In this document: piece by piece, positions 26,226 through 35,180 of the stretch
Numbering within the stretch: position 1 is the stretch's first letter
How the letters are laid out: the number at the start of each line of letters is the position of its first letter
NCBI RefSeq assembly: GCF_900066015.1
Contig: NZ_LN890655.1
Span: 682,001-746,000 of the forward strand
Direction of reading: 5' to 3'
DNA length: 64,000 bases
Source of the DNA: Candidatus Promineifilum breve
GTDB taxonomy: Bacteria; Chloroflexota; Anaerolineae; Promineifilales; Promineifilaceae
The notes under the pieces: generated by a model
The model's database searches: none
Told to the model about the DNA's origin: nothing
What the model saw: the letters and a program-made list of their open reading frames with translations, nothing else
Program-made: the position numbers and the translations under genes

Positions 26226-27581
26226 ATGACCGGAAACAAGAACAACGCCATCTACGTCGTCGGGCACGTGAACCCCGATACCGACTCCATCGCCTCGGCC
26301 ATGGGCTACGCCTGGCTGCTGCAAGACCAGGGCCAGAACGCCGTCGCCGCCCGCGCCGGCCATCTCAATCCCCAGACGACCTGGGTGCTGAACCATCTGG
26401 GCATCGAACTGCCGACCATGCTGACCGACGCCTCGCCGCGCTTCGCGGCCATCTCCCACCGGCTCAACACGGCCGCGCCGGAGCACCCCCTGCGCGAAGT
26501 ATGGTCCATCGCCAACCGCACCGGCGGCGTGGCCCCCATCGTCGATAGCGAGGGCAAGCCGTTCGGCCTCGTCTCGGTCATCAGCCTGTTCGATTTCCTC
26601 AGCCGCACCGTCGGCTCCCACCCACGACGCGAAGAGATGCGTATCGGCGAACTGATGGACATGCCCGGCCGCGAGGCGTGCGATCAGACCGTGCCCCAGT
26701 TCCAGGCCAATGCCCGCGTCCGCGACGCGCTGAACCGCATCCTGCGCGAGGAGCGCACCGACTTCTGGGTCATCGACGAGGCCGGCCGCTACGTCGGCAT
26801 CTGCCGCCACCGCGAGGCCCTCAACCCGCCCCGGATGCAGCTCATCCTGGTCGATCACAACGAGCCGGGCCAGGCCGTCGGCTCCATCGACGAAGCCGAC
26901 ATCATCGAGATCGTCGATCACCATCGCCTGGGCAACTCGTCAACCCGCATGCCCATCCGCTTCACCGTCGACGTCGTCGGCAGCACGTCCACGCTCATCT
27001 CCGAGCGCATCAACGACGCCGGGCTGAGCGCGCCGCCCGAGCTGGCCGGCTTGCTGCTGGCCGGGGTGCTGTCGGACACGCTCATCCTGACCTCGCCCAC
27101 GACCACGCCGCGCGACCACGAAGCGGCCGAGCGGCTGGCGCGCTGGGCCTTCGTCATCGGTTCGCCGCTGGCCGGCGAGACGGTGCAGACCTTCGGCGAA
27201 AAGGTCATTTCCTCGGGCACGGGGCTGGCGACGCGCAAGCCGGAAGAGATCGTCAGCGCCGACTTGAAGCTGTACGAAGCGGCGGGGCTGAACTTCGGCG
27301 TGGCCCAGGTCGAAGTGACGTCGCTGGTCGAACTGGATGAGCATCTTGTCACGCTGCAGGAAGCGCTGGTGAAGCTGCGCGACGCCAAGGGGCTGAATTT
27401 CGCCGTCCTCATGGTGACCGACGTGGTGCGCGGCTCCAGCCGCCTGTTGCTGACGTCCGACGTGCCCGGCTTGGGCGGTCTACCCTACCCCAAACTGCCC
27501 GATGGCACGCTGCGGGCCGCGGGCGTCGTCTCGCGCAAGAAGCAACTGTTGCCGGCGCTGCTGAGCGCGCTGGAGGGCTAG
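26226..27581 (+). CDS. ppaC: CBS-domain manganese-dependent inorganic pyrophosphatase
   Basis: A 451-residue DHH-family pyrophosphatase. Metal-binding motifs are GHVNPDTDS (residues 12-20), VDHNE, and DHHRLG; the C-terminal DHHA2 domain ends with SRKKQ, which binds substrate. Two CBS motifs are inserted between the first and second metal motifs (about 75-200), without a DRTGG domain; such CBS-PPases are inhibited by AMP/ADP and activated by ATP or diadenosine polyphosphates in studied examples. The ATG at 26226 has AGGAAAG upstream. The 54-bp longer frame begins with TTG and is less likely. Confidence 0.92.
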   Translation: MTGNKNNAIYVVGHVNPDTDSIASAMGYAWLLQDQGQNAVAARAGHLNPQTTWVLNHLGIELPTMLTDASPRFAAISHRLNTAAPEHPLREVWSIANRTGGVAPIVDSEGKPFGLVSVISLFDFLSRTVGSHPRREEMRIGELMDMPGREACDQTVPQFQANARVRDALNRILREERTDFWVIDEAGRYVGICRHREALNPPRMQLILVDHNEPGQAVGSIDEADIIEIVDHHRLGNSSTRMPIRFTVDVVGSTSTLISERINDAGLSAPPELAGLLLAGVLSDTLILTSPTTTPRDHEAAERLARWAFVIGSPLAGETVQTFGEKVISSGTGLATRKPEEIVSADLKLYEAAGLNFGVAQVEVTSLVELDEHLVTLQEALVKLRDAKGLNFAVLMVTDVVRGSSRLLLTSDVPGLGGLPYPKLPDGTLRAAGVVSRKKQLLPALLSALEG

Positions 27582-27588
27582 GCGGCCG

Positions 27589-28233
27589 TTGGCCTACGTC
27601 TTTGTGCAATGCCGCGACGCGGCTTGCCGGATGCGCTTCCCGGCCCCGGCCGGCGAGGCGGCGATGCTGCGCTGTCCGCGCTGTCGCGGCGAAGTCGCCA
27701 TCGCTGTGGCCGCGCTGGACAAACCGGCCGACGTACCGAGCATGGCCGGCCAACCGCGGCTGGTCGGTCTGCTCGATAATATCAGATCGATCCACAACGT
27801 CGGCTCCATGTTCCGCACGGCCGACGGCGCGGGGCTGCCCCACTTGCATCTGGCCGGCATCACGGCCACGCCCGACCACCCCAGGCTGGCGAAAGCCGCG
27901 CTGGGCGCGCAACAAACCATCGGCTGGACGTACCACGCCAACGGGGTCGAGGCCGCCGACCAATTGCGGGCGCAGGGCTACCGGCTCTGCGCGCTGGAGC
28001 GGCTGGAGAGCGCCGCCCGGCCCTCTCTCGATGCGCTGGACGTATCCGGCGTCGGTCTGGTGCTGGTCGTCGGCAATGAGCGGGCCGGGGTTGATCCCGA
28101 CATATTGGCCCGCTGCGACGCGGTCTTCAGTCTGCCGATGCTGGGCCAAAAGTCGTCGTTGAATGCCGCCGTGGCCTTCGGGATCGCGGTATACTATCTG
28201 CGCTTCGGGAACCTCGGTTTCGCGCCCGGCTGA
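27589..28233 (+). CDS. TrmH/SpoU-family RNA 2'-O-methyltransferase
   Basis: A 214-residue SPOUT methyltransferase. Motif 1 is NIRSIHNVGSMFRTADGAG, motif 2 VLVVGNERAGVD, motif 3 SLPMLGQKSSLNAAVAFGIA, together forming the trefoil-knot SAM site; the Arg of motif 1 and Asn/Glu of motif 2 are present. The N-terminus adds a small Cys-x4-Cys / Cys-x2-Cys zinc-ribbon-like segment (CRDAAC, CPRC). It begins 7 bp after ppaC, at a TTG codon, because no ATG lies between the upstream stop and motif 1. Target (tRNA or rRNA position) unknown. Confidence 0.83.
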   Translation: MAYVFVQCRDAACRMRFPAPAGEAAMLRCPRCRGEVAIAVAALDKPADVPSMAGQPRLVGLLDNIRSIHNVGSMFRTADGAGLPHLHLAGITATPDHPRLAKAALGAQQTIGWTYHANGVEAADQLRAQGYRLCALERLESAARPSLDALDVSGVGLVLVVGNERAGVDPDILARCDAVFSLPMLGQKSSLNAAVAFGIAVYYLRFGNLGFAPG

Positions 28234-28248
28234 ACCGGGCCATGGGAG

Positions 28249-28773
28249 ATGGGCATGACGACAATCGGCAAGCTGGACAATACGCCGGTGGGCACGATCT
28301 GGGTGGCCGCCTCGGCGACCGGACTGGTCAGCATCAGCCTGTGGGACGACGAGCCGCGCTTCGTGGCCGAGGTGGCCCGGCTGACCGGCCACGCGCCCGA
28401 CCTCGCCGCCCCACCGGGAGCCATCGTGACGTCGGCCCTGACCGAACTCGACGCCTACCTGCGCGGCGAATTGCGCCATTTCGCCACGCCCATCGATTGG
28501 GCCGTCACCAAGCCTTTCCAACGGCAGGCGCTGGAATTGGTCTGCACCGTAGGCTATGGCCGCACCAGCACCTACGGGGCCATCGCCGCCCAACTGGGCC
28601 GGCCGGGGGCGGTGCGGGCCGTGGGCCAGGCCAACGCCACCAACCCTATCCCGATCATCATCCCCTGCCATCGCATCCTGGGGGCCGACGGCAAGCTCCA
28701 CGGCTACGGCGCGCGCGGCGGACTGGAGACCAAGGCGTGGCTGCTGCGGCTGGAAGGTAGCTGGCTCATCTGA
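28249..28773 (+). CDS. ogt: Methylated-DNA-protein cysteine methyltransferase (Ogt/MGMT)
   Basis: A 174-residue O6-alkylguanine-DNA alkyltransferase. The acceptor cysteine is in IIPCHRIL, with the preceding helix-turn-helix GYGRTSTYGAIAAQLGRPGAVRAVG and the asparagine hinge QANATNP. It removes O6-alkyl groups from guanine by irreversible transfer to itself. A second ATG at 28255, with GGGAG spaced 6 bp before it, may be the true start. It follows the methylase by 15 bp and probably shares the ppaC transcript. Confidence 0.92.
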   Translation: MGMTTIGKLDNTPVGTIWVAASATGLVSISLWDDEPRFVAEVARLTGHAPDLAAPPGAIVTSALTELDAYLRGELRHFATPIDWAVTKPFQRQALELVCTVGYGRTSTYGAIAAQLGRPGAVRAVGQANATNPIPIIIPCHRILGADGKLHGYGARGGLETKAWLLRLEGSWLI

Positions 28774-28787
28774 CGGCTTGCCCGCCA

Positions 28788-30224
28788 TCAAGGCCAGGCT
28801 TCGGCCAGTCGCCGTACACCCTCGACGATCTCCTCTTCCTCCAGCCCACTGAACCCCAGCAAGATCGACGGCGGGGCCGGTTGCTCCAGATGATAGGGCG
28901 CGCCGGCATAGACGCGCACACCGCGCGCCGCCGCCTCGCGCACCAGCCGCGCCTCATCCACGCCCGTTTCGGCGAACAACATGACGTGCAGCCCGGCGGC
29001 CACCGGCGAATAACGCACCCGGTCGCCCAGATTGGCGTCCAGCGCCTGGATCAGCGCCTGTCGCTTTTCGCCATACAGGTGACGCAGATGGCGCAGATGG
29101 CGCTCGAAGTGGCCCTCGGCCAGAAAATCGGCCACGGCGGCCTGGGTCAGCGTCGGCGCGCCCCGGTCGACCAAATCCTTGGCCTGCACGAACGGCGCAT
29201 TCAACGCGCGCGGCAGTACCAGATAACCCAGCCGCAGCGCCGGAAAGAGCACCTTGGAAAACGTGCCCAGATAGACCACCCGCCCATCCTCATCCAACCC
29301 CTGCAAGGCGGCCAGCGAGCCGCCCTCATAGCGCAAATCGCCGTCGTAGTCGTCTTCGATGATGACCGCCGCGCGCCGCCGCGCCCAGGCCAGCAACGCC
29401 AGCCGCCGCGCCAGGGGCATTGTGCCGCCGCGCGGGAACTGGTGCGACGGCGTGACGAACACCAGCCGCGCCCGCTCGCCGCGCAGCCGATCGGCCGGCA
29501 GCCCGTAGTCGTCAACCGGCAGGCCGACCAGCCGCGCCTGATGCAGCCGGAAGAGGGCGAAGGCGTCGCGATAGCCGGGCGTCTCCACCAGCACCTCATC
29601 CCCCGGCGCGAGCAACAGACGGGCCAGTATGTCGATAGCCTGTTGCGCGCCGCTGACGATGACCACGTCCTCGGCCGCGCAGCGCACGCCCCGCGCCCGG
29701 CCCAGATAGTCGGCGATGGCCTGCCTCAGGGGGTAGAACCCGGCCGCCGAGCCGTAGCGCGACAGCATGGCGTCGTCGGTGGAGAGGTAGCGCCCCAGCA
29801 GGCGCCGCCAGACGTCATAGGGGAAGCCACCGGCAAACGAGCGGCCGAAGCCGAAATCGATCTCCGGGCGCGGGCCGTCGCCGGGCGGCTCGCCTGGCTG
29901 GTGGAGAGCCAGCGTCCGCTCGCCCCAGGCGGTCAGCGCCGGGCGAAAGAGCGACTCGCGGCCGGCCTCGCCGCCCGTGGCCAGGGCATCGGTCACGTAA
30001 GTGCCCGCGCCGACGCGGCTGACGACGAACCCCTCGGCGGCCAATTGTTCCACGGCGCGATCGATTGTGACGCGGGCCACGCCGGCCGTGGCGGCCAGCG
30101 TCCGGCTCGACGGCAGTCGCGCCCCCGCCGCCAGTCGGCCGGAGAGGATGGCCGCCCGCAACTGGCGATAGACCTGGCGATGAGCCGCTTCGTCCTGTTC
30201 CCTGTCGATGCGCAAGTCGATCAC
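28788..30224 (-). CDS. MocR/PdxR-like GntR regulator with aminotransferase domain
   Basis: A 478-residue fusion: a GntR winged helix (about 8-75, with LPSSRTLAATAGVARVTIDRAVEQL as recognition region) and a fold-type I PLP aminotransferase domain with the aldimine Lys in GTFSKVLFPALRLGY and DDYDGDLRYEG for cofactor binding. MocR proteins sense PLP or an amino acid as external aldimine and control vitamin B6, GABA or taurine genes. A GTG at 30224 is preferred, since the longer ATG at 30266 would overlap the divergent tetR start. The target is probably the divergent unit or itself. Confidence 0.87.
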   Translation of the reverse strand: MIDLRIDREQDEAAHRQVYRQLRAAILSGRLAAGARLPSSRTLAATAGVARVTIDRAVEQLAAEGFVVSRVGAGTYVTDALATGGEAGRESLFRPALTAWGERTLALHQPGEPPGDGPRPEIDFGFGRSFAGGFPYDVWRRLLGRYLSTDDAMLSRYGSAAGFYPLRQAIADYLGRARGVRCAAEDVVIVSGAQQAIDILARLLLAPGDEVLVETPGYRDAFALFRLHQARLVGLPVDDYGLPADRLRGERARLVFVTPSHQFPRGGTMPLARRLALLAWARRRAAVIIEDDYDGDLRYEGGSLAALQGLDEDGRVVYLGTFSKVLFPALRLGYLVLPRALNAPFVQAKDLVDRGAPTLTQAAVADFLAEGHFERHLRHLRHLYGEKRQALIQALDANLGDRVRYSPVAAGLHVMLFAETGVDEARLVREAAARGVRVYAGAPYHLEQPAPPSILLGFSGLEEEEIVEGVRRLAEAWP

Positions 30225-30225
30225 G

Positions 30226-30254
30226 TTGCGACTCCGTTCATATTTCAGTATGAT
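30226..30254 (+). promoter_or_regulatory. TetR-gene promoter
   Basis: TTGCGA (30226-30231), a 17-bp spacer, TATGAT (30249-30254). Both boxes match consensus at four to five of six positions. The start codon is only 10 bp beyond the -10, implying a very short leader or a leaderless mRNA. Confidence 0.5.
30238..30253. promoter_or_regulatory. Candidate operator palindrome between divergent regulators
   Basis: TCATA-TTTCAG-TATGA is a 5-bp inverted repeat with a 6-bp centre. It covers the -10 region of the tetR-type promoter within the 40-bp gap between the two regulator starts. Either regulator could bind here; autoregulation is inferred from location. Confidence 0.4.
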
Positions 30255-30264
30255 AGCCGGGATC

Positions 30265-30888
30265 ATGCCCTACCGCAGCACCGATACGACCCGCCGCAAA
30301 AAAGACGCCAAGCGCACGGCCATGATGCAGGCCGCCGTGCGCGTTTTCGCCGCCAAAGGTTACCACGCCGCCACCGTCCGCGACATCGTCCACGAGGCCG
30401 ACGTCGCCGTCGGCACCTTCTATTTCTACTTCCCCGACAAGGAAACGCTGTTCGGCCACCTGTTCGAGGAGACGGCCGCCTTCCTGCTCCAGGCCATCGA
30501 GCAAGCCCTGACCAGCCGCACCAGCCTGCCCGCCCAATTGGAAGCGGCCATCCAGGCTTACATCAACGTCGCCTTCTACGAGCCGGCGGTGGTCCAGCTT
30601 TTGCTGGTGGGGGGCATGGGGTCGGTGCCGTCGCTGGCTGAGCGGCGCGTGGAGTACCGCGAGAAGCTCATTCGGGCCTGGCAACGGCCGCTGCTGGTCT
30701 CCCTGGAGCGCCGGGAGATCGAGCCACAGAACGCCCGTCGCACGGCCGAGGCGCTGGTGGGGGCCTACGACGAGATCGTCTTTCACCTCTTGGCCTCGAC
30801 TCAGACCGAGCGCGAGGCGCAACAGGCCGTGGGCGAGATGGTGCAGTTTGGCCTGCGCGCCGTGGGCTACCTCTATCAAGCGGAATGA
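30265..30888 (+). CDS. TetR/AcrR-family transcriptional regulator
   Basis: A 207-residue repressor. Residues 8-60 hold the TetR helix-turn-helix (AAVRVFAAKGYHAATVRDIVHEADVAVGTFYFYFPDKETLF), and the rest is an all-helical ligand domain without close resemblance to a known ligand class. The ATG at 30265 was chosen; upstream in-frame codons would overlap the MocR start. Divergent to MocR, so a shared or mutual control region is likely. No efflux gene is adjacent. Confidence 0.88.
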   Translation: MPYRSTDTTRRKKDAKRTAMMQAAVRVFAAKGYHAATVRDIVHEADVAVGTFYFYFPDKETLFGHLFEETAAFLLQAIEQALTSRTSLPAQLEAAIQAYINVAFYEPAVVQLLLVGGMGSVPSLAERRVEYREKLIRAWQRPLLVSLERREIEPQNARRTAEALVGAYDEIVFHLLASTQTEREAQQAVGEMVQFGLRAVGYLYQAE

Positions 30889-30901
30889 ACCGCCCGCCTC
30901 G

Positions 30902-33900
30902 TTAGATCGTCACCACCGACAGGCGCGAACCGGCCGCCGTCTTTTCCACGTCAATGCGTGCCGGGAACTTGTCGCGTAGCTCATCGATGTGGGTGATGAC
31001 CAGGATGCAGGCGAATTCGTCGTGGACGGCGTTGATGGCCTCGACCAGCTTCTGGCGGCCGTCGGGGTCCTGGCTGCCAAAGCCCTCGTCGATGACCAGC
31101 GTGCGCAACCGCGCCCCCGCCCGCCGGGCCAACACCTGCGACAGCGCCAGGCGAATGGCGAAGTTGACGCGGAACTTCTCGCCGCCGCTATAGTTTTCGT
31201 AGGGGCGCTCGCCGGTGCTGTCGGCGATCTTGATGTCCAACGTTTCGATCAGGTTATCCTGCTTCGTCTTGCCCTGCCGCTGCGTGTCAAAGGTGATGCT
31301 CATCTCGCCGCCGGACAGGTTCTCCAGCAGGTTGTTGGCGTATTCCTCGATCTCCGGCAGGGCGCGTTCGATGAGCAACACCTGGACGCCCTTGCGGCCA
31401 CACGCTTCTTCCAACTGGCGCAACAGGCCGGCGCGCTGGGCCAGCGCCGTTTTCTCGGCCACGAGCTTGCGGCGGTCTTCGCGGCGAATGGCCAGCACCG
31501 ACACCCATTGGTCGGCGGCGGTGACGGCCTTGTCGGCGGCGATGGCTTCCTCGCGCACGCGCAGCAGCTCGGCCTCGGCCGCCGCCAGGTCGCCGATGCC
31601 CGCTTCCAGTTCCACCAGACGGGCGCGGCCGGCTTCGTGGTGGCCGCGCAATTCGACCTCGCGCTTCACCAACCGCTCGCGCTGCCGATCAAGTTCCAGC
31701 AGCCCATCTTCCAGCGGCTTCACCGCCGCCTCGGCCCGCAGCAGGCGCTGCTGCTCTTCGGGCGCGGCGGCCCGTTCATCGCGGCGGGCGCGGGCGGCGG
31801 CGTAGGCTGTGGCGTCGAAGCCGATGGCCGTCAATTGGCCTTGCAATTCGGCCAGCGCCGCCCGTTCGGTGGCGGCATAGGAGTGGGCCGCCAACTGGAC
31901 GCGGGCATCTTCCAGCGCGGGCAGACCGCTCGCCAACCATTCGGCCTGACGTCGTTCGATGTCCTCGATCTGGGACTCGTGGCGGGCGGCGCGCTGATCG
32001 TGGTCGTTCAACTCGCGGCCGACGCGGCGGGCTTCCTCGGCGGCCGTCTTCAGGCCGGCGTGGCGGGTTTGCAGTTCGCGCCATTCGCCGTCATCCGCCT
32101 GGGCTTGCTCCAGCGCGGCCAGCCGGGCCGGGCCGTCGCTCGCCAGCCAACCGGCCAGTGACTTTTCGATGTCCTGTAGGCGGGCCTCGGCGCGGGCCGC
32201 GATGCCCTGGCGCGTATCCCTGTCCTTTTCCAGAAAGCTTTGCTGCTTAAGCGTTTTTTCCAGGTCGCCGACTTCGGACGTTAGGGTTTTAAGCGCAACG
32301 CTATTGCGGCGATATAAGTCACCATGTTGCGCGCCCTCGGCCTCTATATCACGCTGGACATTCAACCGATGATCTTTCGTCAGCGGCTGGCCGCACAAGG
32401 GGCAATCCTGGCCGGATTCAGCCAACAGCTTGTCGAGCCTGTCCTTAATCTTGTCCATCTCCAGTCGCAGGCGCTTTTGCTCGGTCTCCAGCCCTTTTAT
32501 CTCGGCTGATTTGTCGGCCAACTCCCGGCGGCGGCTGTCCATCTCCGTCAATTGCGTCCGTAGTTCCTCCAGCGCCGCCGTCGCCGCCCAGTGGCTTTCG
32601 CGCACCTGTTGGCGTTCGATCTCCTTGTGGCCCATCTCCGAGGCCATCGTGCCCAACTGCTGGCGTTCCGTCTCGCGCTTGTGGCGTTCCACTTCCAGCT
32701 CGCGCAGCCGGGCGCCGGTCGTCTCCCAGGCCTGCTGCTGTTCGGCCAACTCGGCCGCTTGCCGCTGCAACGCTTCCCGCGTGACCTGAATGGCCGTCAG
32801 TTGCGCCCGCAATTCGGCCCCGCGCGTGGCCTCGGCCTTGATCCGTTCTTCGCGACCGCCCAACTCCTGGGCGCGCTCCGCCAGCCGGCTGTGGGCGTTG
32901 GCGATGGCCGTCTGCAAAGGGTGCATCTCCTGGGTGAGGCGGTTATGGGCCTCGGCCTTTTCCTGCCAGGTTCGCAGGTCGGTCTCGGCCGTCTGCCATT
33001 CAAGGTGGGCGGCGATGATGGCCGCACGGCGGTCCAGCAGCGAGCGATGGCCGGACAGTTCGGCGCGGCGCTGGGCCTGGGCCTCCTCGACCCGCCGCCG
33101 CTCGGCCTCCGATTCGGCCAATTCGCCGGCCACGCGCCGCAACTCCTGGCGCTGCTGGTCGGCCTGGGCCTTATTCTGGCGGGCCACGGTGACCAGCGCG
33201 TCCTGCCGGTCGCGCGCGGCGGCGGCCACGGTCAGGCGGGCTTTGGCTTCCGCCAGGGCGCGGGTCAGTTCGTCCTCGCGGGCCAGTTCGGCGTCGATCT
33301 CGACCAGTTGCCGCTCCAGCGCCGCGGCCTCCCCCTCGACCCGCTTGCGGCTTTCGGTCGCCACTTCCTTATAGCTGTCCCAAATGCTGACGCCCAGAAT
33401 ATCGGCCAGGATTTCCTTGCGCTTGTCAGGCGTCTTGGTGGTGAATTCGTCGGCCTTGCCCTGCAACAGGAAGCTGGCATTGGTGAAGACTTCGTAGTTC
33501 ATGCGCAACAGCCGCTCGATTTCGGCCTGCGTCTCCCGCGTGCGGGCCTCGGTTTTCACCTGCCAGCGCCCTTCGCCGTCCTCAATGCCGGGCAGATAGG
33601 CGTGGAATTCGAGTTCGGTCGTCTTGCCGGGGGCCTTGCGCCGGATGACGCGATAGATGGCCCCTTCCAACTCGAAGATAAAGGAGACTTCGGCCGCGGC
33701 CTTGGGGCCGGCGGCGCGATTGACCACGTCGTCGTCGCTCTTGACGCGGCTCTTGCCGAACAGCGCCCAGGTGATGCCGTCGAGGATGGTCGATTTGCCC
33801 GCGCCGTTGAGGCCGGAGATGCAGGCCAGTTGCAACCCGCGCAGGTCAAGCTCGGCCGCGTCGCGATAGGACAGGAAATTGCGCAGGGTCAGGTGGTGGG

Positions 33901-33907
33901 GAATCAT
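30902..33907 (-). CDS. sbcC: SbcC/Rad50-type DNA repair ATPase
   Basis: A 1001-residue SMC-like protein. Walker A is GLNGAGKS (32-39); long Arg/Glu/Ala-rich coiled coils flank a zinc hook CPLC at residues 502-505, exactly mid-protein; the C-terminal lobe has YSGGEKFRVNFAIRLAL (signature) and LVIDEGFGSQD (Walker B). With SbcD it processes hairpins and double-strand breaks. It starts 7 bp after sbcD. Given how many hairpin-forming repeats this chromosome carries, the substrate would be abundant, though that link is inference. Confidence 0.93.
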   Translation of the reverse strand: MIPHHLTLRNFLSYRDAAELDLRGLQLACISGLNGAGKSTILDGITWALFGKSRVKSDDDVVNRAAGPKAAAEVSFIFELEGAIYRVIRRKAPGKTTELEFHAYLPGIEDGEGRWQVKTEARTRETQAEIERLLRMNYEVFTNASFLLQGKADEFTTKTPDKRKEILADILGVSIWDSYKEVATESRKRVEGEAAALERQLVEIDAELAREDELTRALAEAKARLTVAAAARDRQDALVTVARQNKAQADQQRQELRRVAGELAESEAERRRVEEAQAQRRAELSGHRSLLDRRAAIIAAHLEWQTAETDLRTWQEKAEAHNRLTQEMHPLQTAIANAHSRLAERAQELGGREERIKAEATRGAELRAQLTAIQVTREALQRQAAELAEQQQAWETTGARLRELEVERHKRETERQQLGTMASEMGHKEIERQQVRESHWAATAALEELRTQLTEMDSRRRELADKSAEIKGLETEQKRLRLEMDKIKDRLDKLLAESGQDCPLCGQPLTKDHRLNVQRDIEAEGAQHGDLYRRNSVALKTLTSEVGDLEKTLKQQSFLEKDRDTRQGIAARAEARLQDIEKSLAGWLASDGPARLAALEQAQADDGEWRELQTRHAGLKTAAEEARRVGRELNDHDQRAARHESQIEDIERRQAEWLASGLPALEDARVQLAAHSYAATERAALAELQGQLTAIGFDATAYAAARARRDERAAAPEEQQRLLRAEAAVKPLEDGLLELDRQRERLVKREVELRGHHEAGRARLVELEAGIGDLAAAEAELLRVREEAIAADKAVTAADQWVSVLAIRREDRRKLVAEKTALAQRAGLLRQLEEACGRKGVQVLLIERALPEIEEYANNLLENLSGGEMSITFDTQRQGKTKQDNLIETLDIKIADSTGERPYENYSGGEKFRVNFAIRLALSQVLARRAGARLRTLVIDEGFGSQDPDGRQKLVEAINAVHDEFACILVITHIDELRDKFPARIDVEKTAAGSRLSVVTI

Positions 33908-33914
33908 CGGGCGC

Positions 33915-35162
33915 TCAGGTGGCCGGCTGGTCGTTGGCGGCGGCGGGGTGGATGTCGAGAATCTCTTCGGCCAGGCCCAGCAAGCCGGCTATCTCCTCGG
34001 CCGGGCGGCTCTTCGTCTGCCAATACAGATCGAGCAGTTCATACGGCCCCAGCGATTCCACCGTCCCCAGGCCGCCCAGCCGGGTCTTTTGGCTGCCCAG
34101 GCGATTTTTGGCTAATTTGAAATGAAAGGCGCCATCGTGATGATCGCGGATCGCTTTTTCGTCGAGCATCCCGTCCAACTCATTGGGATACTCCAGCCGC
34201 AGCCGGCAGATAGAATCGGCTAACTTCTCCGGCGACAGCAGGCGCTCCATGATGTATTCCATGAAGTCGTCCCTGGCTTCCACGCGGATCTGATAGTCGT
34301 AGAACGGTCGCGTTTCCAGGGGCACGAAGCGCCAGGTCGTGTGGCCGCGGCTCACCTCGGCCAGCACGTATCCCTTTTTCTCCTTCGTCTCGCCAAAGTC
34401 GATCCGTTCGATTGACCCGGCATAGACGACGGGCGGCTGGTGGTGGAGCACCTGATGTTTGTGGATGTGGCCCAGGGCAACGTAATCGATGCGCGGATCG
34501 GTGACGAGGTCTTTGCTGAGGGCCAAATCCTGGCCCAGCATGACCAGCCGCTCGCTGCCGTAGTTGGCCCCGACGATGCTGGCGTGGGCCGTGAGGATGA
34601 GCGGCACGGCGGGATCGATTTCCGTTGCGAGTGTCGTCTCCAGACTGTCGCGAATCCTGTTCAGGATAATGTCGTGGATCTCTTCGATGCTGCGGCCGGC
34701 CATATCGTGGCGGGCCATGAAGCGGCTGCGCGTGATCCACGGCAACGCCAACACCTGCACCGGCACGCCCAGCTCTTCCGGCCGCCACAGGCGCAACGAA
34801 TCGGCCACGAAGATGTGGGGCACGGCCAGCGTCGTGTACTCTTGCAGGGTATGGGCGCGGCTCTCGGCCGGGGCAATGTCGTGGTTGCCGATCAGCAGCA
34901 GCGTGGGAATGCCCGCCCGCGACAGGCGCATCATCCGCTCGCCCCAGGCGCGCTGGAACGTGGGCTGCGGATTGCGATCCTTGTAGGCATCCCCGGCGAA
35001 GATGACCAGATCGACCCGTTCGTCGATGGCGGCATCGACGATGGCGTCGAGGGACTTCAGATAATCCACCACCCGGTAGGGCAGGCCGGTGATGGGATCA
35101 TGCCGGCCATAATTGGCGATATCGATGTGGGCGTCGGCAAAGTGCAGAATTCGCAGAGGCAT
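33915..35162 (-). CDS. sbcD: SbcD/Mre11-type nuclease
   Basis: A 415-residue metallophosphoesterase. Motifs in order: FADAHID (motif I with Ala where Mre11 usually has Thr), IFAGDAYKDR (II), IGNHDIAP (III), LTAHASI (IV) and LGHIHKHQ (V). The C-terminal capping domain contains a DFMEYIMERLLSPEKL helix. It is the Mn-dependent nuclease partner of SbcC, which lies 7 bp downstream. The Kelch gene ends 18 bp upstream. ATG at 35162. Confidence 0.92.
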   Translation of the reverse strand: MPLRILHFADAHIDIANYGRHDPITGLPYRVVDYLKSLDAIVDAAIDERVDLVIFAGDAYKDRNPQPTFQRAWGERMMRLSRAGIPTLLLIGNHDIAPAESRAHTLQEYTTLAVPHIFVADSLRLWRPEELGVPVQVLALPWITRSRFMARHDMAGRSIEEIHDIILNRIRDSLETTLATEIDPAVPLILTAHASIVGANYGSERLVMLGQDLALSKDLVTDPRIDYVALGHIHKHQVLHHQPPVVYAGSIERIDFGETKEKKGYVLAEVSRGHTTWRFVPLETRPFYDYQIRVEARDDFMEYIMERLLSPEKLADSICRLRLEYPNELDGMLDEKAIRDHHDGAFHFKLAKNRLGSQKTRLGGLGTVESLGPYELLDLYWQTKSRPAEEIAGLLGLAEEILDIHPAAANDQPAT

Positions 35163-35180
35163 GGCAAATCGGCAGACGGC

